Shown: one piece after another, positions 25,197-32,012 of the stretch | Layout of the letters: every line of letters starts with the position of its first letter | Position numbering within the stretch: position 1 is the first letter of the stretch | The notes under the pieces: generated by a model | What the model saw: the letters and a program-made list of their open reading frames with translations, nothing else | Databases searched by the model: none | Told to the model about the DNA's origin: nothing | Assembly: GCA_022402535.1 (NCBI GenBank) | Contig: JAKRSD010000022.1 | Span: 1-54,778, forward strand | Origin: Flavobacteriales bacterium | GTDB taxonomy: Bacteria > Bacteroidota > Bacteroidia > CAIKAF01 | Direction: 5' to 3' | Length of the DNA: 54,778 bases | Made by a program: the position numbers and the translations under genes

Positions 25197-27266
25197 ATGA
25201 AAAAGAATCTGTTACTCTTCGGTTTTCTTCTTGTCGGTATGTTTGCCCTTCAGGCCCAAACGGTAGTGCGGGGCCCCTATTTGCAGAGCGTAACCCACCA
25301 GAGTATTAAAGTGATGTGGCGCACGAGTACGGCCTGTCCTTCCAAAGTTTGGTATGGCACCGACCCCAATGCGTTGGATCAATCGGTAGTGGTGTCGGGC
25401 AATCGCACAAATCATATTGTATTCATCAACGGGTTAAACCCTTCCACCCGATATTATTATTCCGTGGGATTTGACAATACCACATTGGCCGGTGCTTCGG
25501 TCAATCATTACTTTACTACACACCCCGTTCCCGGTTCTCCTGTGCCGGTAAGGGTTTGGGCCATTGGCGATTTTGGGCGCGGAAATGCCGGACAGGTTGC
25601 CGTAAAAACATCATACGAAAATTATACGGGAACCCGCGGAACCGATGTGTGGCTCTGGCTGGGCGATAATGCCTATCAGGATGGTACCGATGCAGAATAC
25701 CAGAATCATGTGTTTGCCGTACCCGGTTTCAGCGATATTTTTTCCAATACGCCCTTCTGGCCATCACCCGGAAATCATGACTATAACACGGTGTGGAGTG
25801 AAAGTACATTATTGGGAATTCCGTACACCAATATTCCGTTTTCTGCACACGAAGGCCCATATTTTGATATGGTGGAAGTGCCCCGTTATGCCGAAGCCGG
25901 CGGTTTTCCCAGTCAGCACGAAGTGTTTTATTCTTTTGATTATGGCGATGTGCATTTTCTGTCGCTCAATTCCGAAGTGTTTGATTACACACTTTCTTAT
26001 TCGGGCATTAACCAGATGAAAACCTGGATAGAACAGGATTTGCAGCAAAATACCCGTAAATTCACCATAGCCTATTTTCATCAGCCGCCATACAGCAAAG
26101 GTTCTCATGACAGTGATGCCGCATTTGAACTGGTGATGAAAGCCATGCGCGAAAAAGTAATTCCGCTGCTCGAAAGTTTTGATATAGATATTGTGGTGTG
26201 CGGTCACAGCCATGTTTTTGAACGCAGTTATCTGATAAAAGGACATTACGGAAACTCATCGGAATATAACGCCGCCACCATGCTCATGAACGGCACGATG
26301 GGTAATTTTCAGCAGGGAGAATCGTATGTAAAAGACAGCACCAATGCCACACCCGAAGGCACGGTGTATGTGGTGTGCGGAAACTCCGGAAGTTCGGAAT
26401 CCGGTCCTGCGCTCAATCATCCCGTGATGGCATATACACATGGCGGTTCGGGCGAAATGGGTTCGTTTGTGATGGATATTTACCGCAACCGGCTCGATGG
26501 GCGTTACCTGAAATCAACCGGTGAAATTGCTGATGAATTCACCATTCTGAAAAAAGATGTTCGACTTTCTGCCATTGCGCTGCAAACCGTTTGTTTGGGC
26601 GATTCGGCGGTGCTTACCGCAAACTATACGGGCGGATCGGATAGCGTGACGTTTGTGTGGAATCCCGGTGGATATACAAGTCAGAGTATTACGGTATCTC
26701 CCGTTACCAATTCGGTGTACACGGTTACGGTAACCGACTGGCTCACGGGGCAGGTAGAAACCCGGGCAGCCACCGTGCAGGTGTTGGAAGAATCCAACAT
26801 CACCATTTCCGAACCGGTTCCGGGTACTTTGAGTATTCCTTCGCCCGGCAACGGATTCAGTTATCAGTGGTATTTAAACGGATCACCCGTTCAGGGAGCG
26901 AATGGGTTGCAGTTCACGCCGTTTTTCAACGGAAATTATACCCTGCTGATTACCTCGGTGAATGGATGTTCGTACGAAACGCCTCCCTACACATTTATCA
27001 ATGTGGCCAATGTGGTTGAAAACGAAACCGCCGAACTGTCGGTATTCCCGAATCCCAGCAGCGGCATACTTCATATTAAAATTTCAGGTCCACTGACAGG
27101 GAAACCTTTTGCAATACATGATGCGGCCGGAAAGGTGGTTTACAATGGTGTTCTGCAACAGATGTACACACAGATTCAGTTGCAGGAATTTGAAAACGGA
27201 ACCTATTTTCTGCGTATTCAGGATGCAGAAACGGATAAAAGTTATCCATTGATTTTAATGAAATAA
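25197..27266 (+). CDS. T9SS-secreted purple acid phosphatase-like metallophosphoesterase
   Basis: Secreted phosphatase of 689 residues. The signal peptide (MKKNLLLFGFLLVGMFALQ) is followed by an N-terminal fibronectin-like purple-acid-phosphatase domain (VRGPYLQSVTHQSIKVMWRT; residues about 22-115). The calcineurin-like core (about 120-420) holds the metal ligands GDFGRGNAG, LWLGDNAYQDG, SPGNHDYN, IAYFHQPPY and CGHSHVFERS. Two PKD/Ig-like domains follow (about 455-600), then a T9SS type-A sorting domain (VFPNPSSGILHIKIS to YPLILMK). It should hydrolyse phosphomonoesters outside the cell, for phosphate scavenging. It is divergent from the peroxidase gene, with 126 bases between the start codons. 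GC-richer than the preceding repeat-protein operon. Confidence 0.93.
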   Translation: MKKNLLLFGFLLVGMFALQAQTVVRGPYLQSVTHQSIKVMWRTSTACPSKVWYGTDPNALDQSVVVSGNRTNHIVFINGLNPSTRYYYSVGFDNTTLAGASVNHYFTTHPVPGSPVPVRVWAIGDFGRGNAGQVAVKTSYENYTGTRGTDVWLWLGDNAYQDGTDAEYQNHVFAVPGFSDIFSNTPFWPSPGNHDYNTVWSESTLLGIPYTNIPFSAHEGPYFDMVEVPRYAEAGGFPSQHEVFYSFDYGDVHFLSLNSEVFDYTLSYSGINQMKTWIEQDLQQNTRKFTIAYFHQPPYSKGSHDSDAAFELVMKAMREKVIPLLESFDIDIVVCGHSHVFERSYLIKGHYGNSSEYNAATMLMNGTMGNFQQGESYVKDSTNATPEGTVYVVCGNSGSSESGPALNHPVMAYTHGGSGEMGSFVMDIYRNRLDGRYLKSTGEIADEFTILKKDVRLSAIALQTVCLGDSAVLTANYTGGSDSVTFVWNPGGYTSQSITVSPVTNSVYTVTVTDWLTGQVETRAATVQVLEESNITISEPVPGTLSIPSPGNGFSYQWYLNGSPVQGANGLQFTPFFNGNYTLLITSVNGCSYETPPYTFINVANVVENETAELSVFPNPSSGILHIKISGPLTGKPFAIHDAAGKVVYNGVLQQMYTQIQLQEFENGTYFLRIQDAETDKSYPLILMK

Positions 27267-27327
27267 AAACGTTGTAATCTATCGTCAATGTTATTTTTTT
27301 AAGCTGATACGAATTGTATAGTAAGAA

Positions 27328-27420
27328 CCCCCGCTCGTCGGGATATGCGCTCTTCCGGATTTGCATAATCCGGAAGCCCTTAGTAGCGGAATTTTATTCC
27401 GCATAAAATAAGCAAAACCA
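27328..27420 (+). repeat. Palindromic intergenic repeat, copy 1
   Basis: Contains CCCCGCTCGTCGGG, then a 10-bp stem with 5-nt loop (27352-27376, CTTCCGGATT/AATCCGGAAG), then a second stem GCGGAAT/ATTCCGC (27386-27402) and a tail ATAAGCAAAACCAT. It is identical to copy 2 over about 80 nt. The form is that of REP/BIME-like or MITE-like elements. Confidence 0.85.
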
Positions 27421-27448
27421 TAAACTATTTTTTTGCTCGCCGCAGGGC

Positions 27449-27787
27449 ATTCTTTTTTCCTTGATGAAAAAAGAATCAAAAAAATCAAGGCTGCGGGTTT
27501 TCGGCGACCCACATTCGGTTCAATTCCTAAAGGGTGGGAAGCCGGCCCCTGTGGTGCCTTTTGACCCACCCTTTTGACGGAATTTTCAGCTTGTGGGTAC
27601 CCCGCCTGCAAACCCGAGGCCGTCCGGAGATTAAAGCCCTGCTTTCGGCAGCGTAGGAAGAAAAAGGCGTTAAGAAACGGCGAAGCCTTGGAGCTGTTTT
27701 AGCCTTTTTCTTCCGGTGCTCCGCAACGCATCCGGAAGCAGTGCCTTTTCTTTGTTTACTTTCTTTGGGCAAGGCAAAGAAAGTAAA
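27449..27787. repeat. Cluster of three long perfect hairpins
   Basis: Three perfect inverted repeats in 340 bases: 27449-27458 with 27467-27476 (10 bp, ATTCTTTTTT), 27656-27668 with 27702-27714 (13 bp, GGAAGAAAAAGGC) and 27755-27767 with 27775-27787 (13 bp, TTTACTTTCTTTG). No coding sequence fits. The density suggests a composite dispersed repeat rather than terminators, since no gene ends here except the phosphatase 180 bases earlier. Confidence 0.7.
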
Positions 27788-28235
27788 AGCCTGCCCGGCT
27801 TGAGGGCAACGAATCAAAATGAGAGTGGAGAGCGGGAGCGAAGACAAAATAATTAAAATCCTTACTTTTGGTCAATGCAGGGTGTTTTCACATACATAGG
27901 TACTTTTGGCGGCCGCAAAATGAGCGGGGCCTGCTCAGGAGGTTACACGTTCAGCTTCAACGGACAGGCTCAACGGACATGAGGATTGAACAGGCTTTAC
28001 AGACACAAAATTAAAACGGCACGTATGGATGGGGTAAATGATAGATAACGCTGGCCTAAAGTAATAGGGATCGGCAAATTAAAACTAAAGGTGATGGTAT
28101 ACATAAAAGAACCGGAAGGGGTAGACTTTGTAATACAGATTAGCCCAATGAAAAAGCGTAACATGAGAAATTGAGCCTTTATGTCAGGAAACACAAGGAA
28201 GCAATGCATAAAGAAAAAGCTGACATTTGCGTGTC

Positions 28236-28372
28236 TATAACGGATGCGCGGTAATCGGTGGTTGCAGTTGCCCCAACCTGCCAACCCAAGCATTGAAACG
28301 TGGACTTTTTTGACGGATACGATGTAGGCCTATAGCCTCTGCCAATATATCGCCGTACACCACCTTGTTATA
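28236..28372. repeat. Nested inverted repeat of attC-like outline
   Basis: Outer arms TATAAC (28236-28241) and GTTATA (28367-28372) enclose inner arms GGTGGT (28257-28262) and ACCACC (28359-28364), 137 nt in total. ACATTTGC precedes it at 28223-28230 and CGTTGTGGGG follows at 28409-28418; both words recur in the structured elements of the first 6 kb. The outline resembles integron attC sites, but the core bases do not match RYYYAAC/GTTRRRY, and no integrase gene is in the window. Confidence 0.35.
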
Positions 28373-28462
28373 TCCTTTTACTATCCTTGATAGTCTATGG
28401 GAAGGGGACGTTGTGGGGTTATCGTTTATCATTTCCGGATTTTCATATTGGCGGAAAACACT

Positions 28463-28543
28463 CCCCGCTCGTCGGGATATGCGCTCTTCCGGATTTGCAT
28501 AATCCGGAAGCCCTTAGTAGCGGAATTTTATTCCGCATAAAAC
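28463..28543 (+). repeat. Palindromic intergenic repeat, copy 2
   Basis: Same 80-nt unit as copy 1 with no visible difference over CCCCGCTCG through GCATAAAA; stems at 28486-28510 and 28520-28536. It lies about 1.1 kb from copy 1 in the same orientation. Confidence 0.85.
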
Positions 28544-28618
28544 ACGATTGATCTACTGAATATTTTCGCAATCTTCCCGATTGCACCGTGTATCACGCAT
28601 AATTATTATTTAAATTTC

Positions 28619-28626
28619 TACATTTG
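28619..28626 (+). promoter_or_regulatory. -7 promoter box of the tail-anchored protein gene
   Basis: TACATTTG, an exact TAnnTTTG match, 38 bases before the ATG at 28665. No -33 TTG at standard spacing. Confidence 0.5.
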
Positions 28627-28664
28627 AATAATCGGACTATGTAAAATATTAAATCTATCAAGCT

Positions 28665-28961
28665 ATGGGATTCGGGGCAGGACATGTAATAGATATGATG
28701 AATCGAATGAAGCAAAATCGTTCTCAAATGCCATCGAAACGTACCCAATTCAACGAAAATAATAAACAGGGCGATTTATCAACTGATAAAGATTCCAGAC
28801 AGTTGAATTTTAAAACAGTGTCTGAACAGGAGCTGGATGAAATAAAAAAGGATATTCAGATGCAGGCAAAAGCTGAACGAAAAAAAGACTTGAAATTAGT
28901 AGCCGTCCTTTTTGCAGTAGGTCTTATTTTAATGATTGGAATATGGATTTGGCTGAGCTGA
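28665..28961 (+). CDS. Small protein with C-terminal membrane anchor
   Basis: A 98-residue protein with no recognised enzymatic domain. The N-terminus MGFGAGHVIDMMNRMKQNRS is followed by a polar linker (about 21-55), a charged helix (about 50-72, SEQELDEIKKDIQMQAKAER) and a single C-terminal membrane helix (about 75-97, LVAVLFAVGLILMIGIWIWL). The topology is tail-anchored with the bulk in the cytoplasm. I recall similar short proteins in Bacteroidota genomes but cannot name a family. A TAnnTTTG box upstream and the coherent topology argue that it is real. Role unknown. Confidence 0.7.
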   Translation: MGFGAGHVIDMMNRMKQNRSQMPSKRTQFNENNKQGDLSTDKDSRQLNFKTVSEQELDEIKKDIQMQAKAERKKDLKLVAVLFAVGLILMIGIWIWLS

Positions 28962-29038
28962 TAAAAAGTGATTTTATTTATTACCTCGTTTTGCTGCGAG
29001 TTATCTCTTATGTCCTAATCCCTAATTTCATAACTTCA

Positions 29039-29073
29039 AAATTTTATTCCTCATAAAATAAGCAAAACCATGT
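29039..29073 (+). repeat. Degenerate partial copy of the palindromic repeat tail
   Basis: AATTTTATTCCTCATAAAA followed by TAAGCAAAACCAT matches the end of copy 1 (27389-27420) with a single-base change (CCG to CCT). The upstream stem is absent, so this is a truncated or decayed unit. Confidence 0.6.
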
Positions 29074-29136
29074 TCAATCCACATAATAACGAAAAGGCTA
29101 CTAAAGACACTCATATTCAACTCTAATAAAGATTTT

Positions 29137-29529
29137 ATGGAAATCAAAGAAAAGGTTCAAATAATAGATGCTTTAATTCGAAAAAATGCTTGGTTTGATA
29201 TGGGTGTTTTTAGTTTTGATGGTATTAACCTCAATATAAAGGGAAGTATCGATCTATTTTCTTATTACGAATTAGAAATAATATTTCTGAATTGCTTTCA
29301 TATTTCTACGAATATGAACTGGCGTACAGATACTTCTATACCAGTGCTAGTTGTTGTTGAAGGAGATGAGATGATAAGATTTAATGTAAAACATAATGTT
29401 GAAATAGGTTACACCCTTTTTAAAATTATACCCGAAGATATAGATACATGTTTCTATGTTTCTGCAGAGGATATTCAATTTAAGGAAGGTAAAGTATATT
29501 TCAATGATAAAAAACTGCTTAACGAATAG
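29137..29529 (+). CDS. Hypothetical acidic protein
   Basis: A 130-residue protein of unknown function, without signal peptide or membrane segment. It opens with MEIKEKVQIIDALIRKNAW and appears to be mixed alpha/beta (FDGINLNIKGSIDLFSYYEL, NVKHNVEIGYTLFKIIPEDI), Asp/Glu/Ile-rich. Size, acidity and its position among repeats would suit an orphan immunity protein, but no toxin gene is adjacent, so this is only a possibility. AT-rich composition unlike the CAP gene after it suggests transfer. Confidence 0.6.
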   Translation: MEIKEKVQIIDALIRKNAWFDMGVFSFDGINLNIKGSIDLFSYYELEIIFLNCFHISTNMNWRTDTSIPVLVVVEGDEMIRFNVKHNVEIGYTLFKIIPEDIDTCFYVSAEDIQFKEGKVYFNDKKLLNE

Positions 29530-29550
29530 TTGTCACGCTATATGAACTTT

Positions 29551-29612
29551 CTCCGCTCTCTTGGATATGCGCTCTTCCGGATTTGCATAGTCCGGAAGCC
29601 CTTAACGGCGGA
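29551..29612 (+). repeat. Palindromic intergenic repeat, copy 3 (divergent)
   Basis: Shares GGATATGCGCTCTTCCGG and the CTTCCGGA/TCCGGAAG stem (8 bp, one arm changed) and CCCTTA with copies 1 and 2; the second stem is lost after GGCGGAA. It lies 22 bases after the stop of the hypothetical gene. Confidence 0.75.
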
Positions 29613-29753
29613 AACCCAGGCAACTCAAAACAGGCAATATCCTTTTATTCCTTAAAATCCCTTAAATGGAGTAACCCCATTACCCGGTATCCGTTTAGGT
29701 ATTCATAGTGCATAATATGAAACACGGCTACTTTTCTTTTAATCTCATCGCGT

Positions 29754-30929
29754 ATGAAACGGGTAATGATCATTTTGGGAATGGTAGCCCTTGCGGGTAC
29801 TTTCAACACACAAAAGGCCGGTGCACAGATAGCCGATAAAACGGCCGTTGCAAAATTATTGCGCGAGTCGGAATCGGATTCATTACGCCGCATTGAGCGC
29901 ATGGCCGCGCTGGAATTTCATAAATTATTAAATGCCTATCGCACCGAGAACGGACAACAACCCGTGCAATGGAACGAAACCCTGTGGCTTACCTCACGCA
30001 ACCACAACATCTGGATGGATGCACACGGCACATTGTCCCATCATCAGAAAGAAAAAACAAAACATTTCAGCGGGGTAGGTCCCGGTGAACGATATGCGTA
30101 TGCCTCCGGCGGAAATGCAGAGCAAAGCTGGTCAGGCGAAAATGCGTTATACAATTACAGTGCATACGGAAAAACGGAGGCTCAGATTGCCAAACATATT
30201 GCCGAAGCTTCTTTTAAACAATGGAAAAACTCTCCCGGGCACAATGCCAATATGTTGGGCAGCGGACATAAATTGCATGGTACCGCATTTTTGATTGCCA
30301 AAGACCGGGTTTGGGGCACCGATTTATTTGCCCGTTGTTATACCTGTCCGGAGCCGTCAGAAATAGACAAGAATTTACCTATTGCCCGGAATACAAAACC
30401 GGATGATGTACCGGGTGTGAACGTATTTAAGTCTCAAGTACAAGAACAGAAAGCTACGGCTTCTGCCAAAAATACTGAGATAAAAACCCCCAAACCGGTT
30501 AAAATCAACGTACAGAAATCGTCCATGTCCTTAACCCAAAGTGCGTATTCCGGTATATATGGCGGATTGAAAAGAAATAAAGCCTTAGAAACCGCTGCCG
30601 AAAAACATGCCCTGTATCTGCTGAATGCAAAAAAGGTTTCATCGGTTCAACAGAAAAACAGCGGATACTTTTATGGTGAAACGCCGCTCAAACGGGTGAT
30701 GAAAGCATCGGGAGGACTCTTTTTCTTCAGCGGAGGCAAAAAAAACCTGAAGGAAAGCATCGCCGTTATTGAACTGGATACGGAAAACTACTCCGAACAG
30801 CTCGCCATGCAGGAAATGAAAAAGTCCTTAGGTGAACAAACAGATGGCGCTAAAATGGCAGGGGTTTCCGTACAGATGCGCAAAAAGAAAAACCAGCTTA
30901 AAATTGTAGCGGTGGGGCTTCACTTTTGA
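29754..30929 (+). CDS. Secreted CAP (SCP/PR1)-domain protein
   Basis: A 391-residue secreted protein with a signal peptide (about 1-24, ending KAGAQ). The CAP domain (about 45-200) shows LNAYRTENGQQPVQWNETLW, a potential active-site His (SHHQKEKTKHFSG), the GENALYNYSAYG block and the CAP signature HNANMLGSGHKLHGTAF. The last 150 residues (SAYSGIYGGLKRNKALETAAEKHALYLL onward) look like a second, degenerate CAP-like helix-sheet segment without the signature motifs. CAP proteins bind lipids or act as proteases or adhesins in different systems; bacterial roles are mostly unknown. It precedes rsmI by 47 bases. Confidence 0.85.
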   Translation: MKRVMIILGMVALAGTFNTQKAGAQIADKTAVAKLLRESESDSLRRIERMAALEFHKLLNAYRTENGQQPVQWNETLWLTSRNHNIWMDAHGTLSHHQKEKTKHFSGVGPGERYAYASGGNAEQSWSGENALYNYSAYGKTEAQIAKHIAEASFKQWKNSPGHNANMLGSGHKLHGTAFLIAKDRVWGTDLFARCYTCPEPSEIDKNLPIARNTKPDDVPGVNVFKSQVQEQKATASAKNTEIKTPKPVKINVQKSSMSLTQSAYSGIYGGLKRNKALETAAEKHALYLLNAKKVSSVQQKNSGYFYGETPLKRVMKASGGLFFFSGGKKNLKESIAVIELDTENYSEQLAMQEMKKSLGEQTDGAKMAGVSVQMRKKKNQLKIVAVGLHF

Positions 30930-30976
30930 TACCGTAACGGCTAAACCGTTATATTCGCCATCAAAGAAATTCGGTT

Positions 30977-31648
30977 TTGGCAAAACTTGTTTTAGTTCCC
31001 ACACCCATCGGCAATCTGGAGGATATGACCCACAGGGCGGTGCGCCTGTTAAAGGAGTGCGCCTTTGTGCTGGCGGAAGATACCCGCACGTCGTCTTTTT
31101 TGTTCAAACATTACGGCATTGAAACCCCGCTGCAGTCGTTTCATAAATTCAATGAACACAAGATGCTCGATGCCGTGGTGGCCCGCATTGCTTCGGTAGA
31201 TATGGCGGGTTTGGTTTCGGATGCGGGTACACCGGGAATCAGCGATCCGGGTTTTTTGCTGGTGCGTAAATGTATAGAAGAAGGCATCGAAGTGGAGTGT
31301 CTCCCCGGTGCCTCTGCTTTATTGCCGGCCTTGGTGCAGTCGGGTTTTCCTACCGATAAATTTGTATTTGAAGGGTTTTTGCCCCACAAAAAAGGACGGC
31401 AGACCACCTGGCTCCGCCTGAAGGAGGAAACCCGTACGGTGGTGCTTTATGAATCGCCGCACCGATTATTAAAAGCGCTTGAAGAAATTTGTGAATTCAT
31501 CAGTCCCGACAGGGAAGTGGCGGTATGCCGCGAACTCACCAAAAAATTTGAGGAAACCCGAAGAGGAAAAGCGTCGGAGGTGTTGGATTATTTCAAATCC
31601 AAAGCCATCAAAGGCGAAATTGTGTTGGTGATGAAAGGGGCAGAATAG
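30977..31648 (+). CDS. rsmI: 16S rRNA (cytidine1402-2'-O)-methyltransferase
   Basis: Methylates the 2'-OH of C1402 in the decoding centre of 16S rRNA with SAM. The 223 residues show the tetrapyrrole-methylase fold signatures of RsmI: LVPTPIGNLEDMTHRA, LAEDTRTSSFLFKHYGI, LVSDAGTPGISDPG, CLPGASALLPALVQSGFPTD and ESPHRLLKALEEI. The start codon is TTG at 30977, since no in-frame ATG precedes the conserved AKLVLVPTPIGNLED. It is slightly shorter than E. coli RsmI, whose extra C-terminal part is commonly missing in Bacteroidota. It lies upstream of, and convergent with, the SMR exporter gene. Confidence 0.96.
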   Translation: MAKLVLVPTPIGNLEDMTHRAVRLLKECAFVLAEDTRTSSFLFKHYGIETPLQSFHKFNEHKMLDAVVARIASVDMAGLVSDAGTPGISDPGFLLVRKCIEEGIEVECLPGASALLPALVQSGFPTDKFVFEGFLPHKKGRQTTWLRLKEETRTVVLYESPHRLLKALEEICEFISPDREVAVCRELTKKFEETRRGKASEVLDYFKSKAIKGEIVLVMKGAE

Positions 31649-31682
31649 GGGAGATACATCATCTTGGTTATCATCGCATGAC

Positions 31683-32009
31683 TTATTTAGCCACGGCTTT
31701 TAATCCGATAATGGAGCCGATTAACAACACCAGAAAAAACATACGCCAGAAATCGGCCGGCTCTTTAAAAAACAAAATACCCACCAATACCGTTCCGCAG
31801 GCGCCGATTCCCGTCCATACGGCGTATGCCGTGCCCAGGGGTAAGGTCAGGCTGGCCTTGTAAAGCAAAATCATACTCAGTGCAAGCGATACCAAAAAAC
31901 CGCCCAACCAGACATAATGGGTCATACCCGTAGAAATTTTTGCTTTCATCAGGCAGGTGGTAAAGCCGACTTCAAACAGTCCGGCAATGACTAACAGAAT
32001 CCAGGCCAT
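31683..32009 (-). CDS. SMR-family small multidrug/guanidinium exporter (Gdx/SugE-like)
   Basis: Four-helix inner-membrane transporter of 108 residues that works as an antiparallel dimer and exchanges a cationic substrate for protons. The central glutamate is Glu13 (LFEVGFTTCLMKAK) and the GTAYAVWTGIGACGTVLVG block of TM3 matches the family. Glu13 rather than Glu14 and the overall sequence favour the guanidinium-exporting Gdx (SugE) branch over EmrE, but quaternary ammonium export is also possible. No guanidine riboswitch was recognised upstream; the gene starts three bases after the putative porin gene ends, so the two probably share a transcript. Confidence 0.9.
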   Translation of the reverse strand: MAWILLVIAGLFEVGFTTCLMKAKISTGMTHYVWLGGFLVSLALSMILLYKASLTLPLGTAYAVWTGIGACGTVLVGILFFKEPADFWRMFFLVLLIGSIIGLKAVAK

Positions 32010-32012
32010 AGT

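Larger units (their letters stand above)
27267..28664. other. Repeat-rich intergenic region without a credible gene
   Basis: About 1.4 kb. It holds two near-identical 80-nt palindromic repeats (27328-27420, 28463-28543), a cluster of three long hairpins (27449-27787), and an inverted-repeat structure (28236-28372). A short plus-strand stretch at 27892-27978 reads GGRKMSGACSGGYTFSFNGQ, faintly like the GYxFGFNGKE block of RHS-associated cores, so a decayed RHS tail is possible but weak. The open frames across the region have the look of shadows. Confidence 0.6.

Noticed and set aside
27291-27847. Two overlapping 106-codon minus-strand frames
   Set aside because: They run across the perfect hairpins and palindromic repeat; codon use and residues (Arg/Pro/Gly-rich) are those of shadow frames.
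27892-27978. Possible RHS-core remnant
   Set aside because: The stretch SGGYTFSFNGQ resembles RHS cores only over about 10 residues, with a stop right after; too short to call a pseudogene.
28020-28175. Plus-strand fragment RWPKVIGIGKLKLKVMVYIK
   Set aside because: Open for about 45 codons only, without recognisable family or start; treated as non-coding.
27328-28543. CRISPR array
   Set aside because: Repeats are 80 nt, about 1.1 kb apart, palindromic, and not separated by regular spacers; no cas genes.
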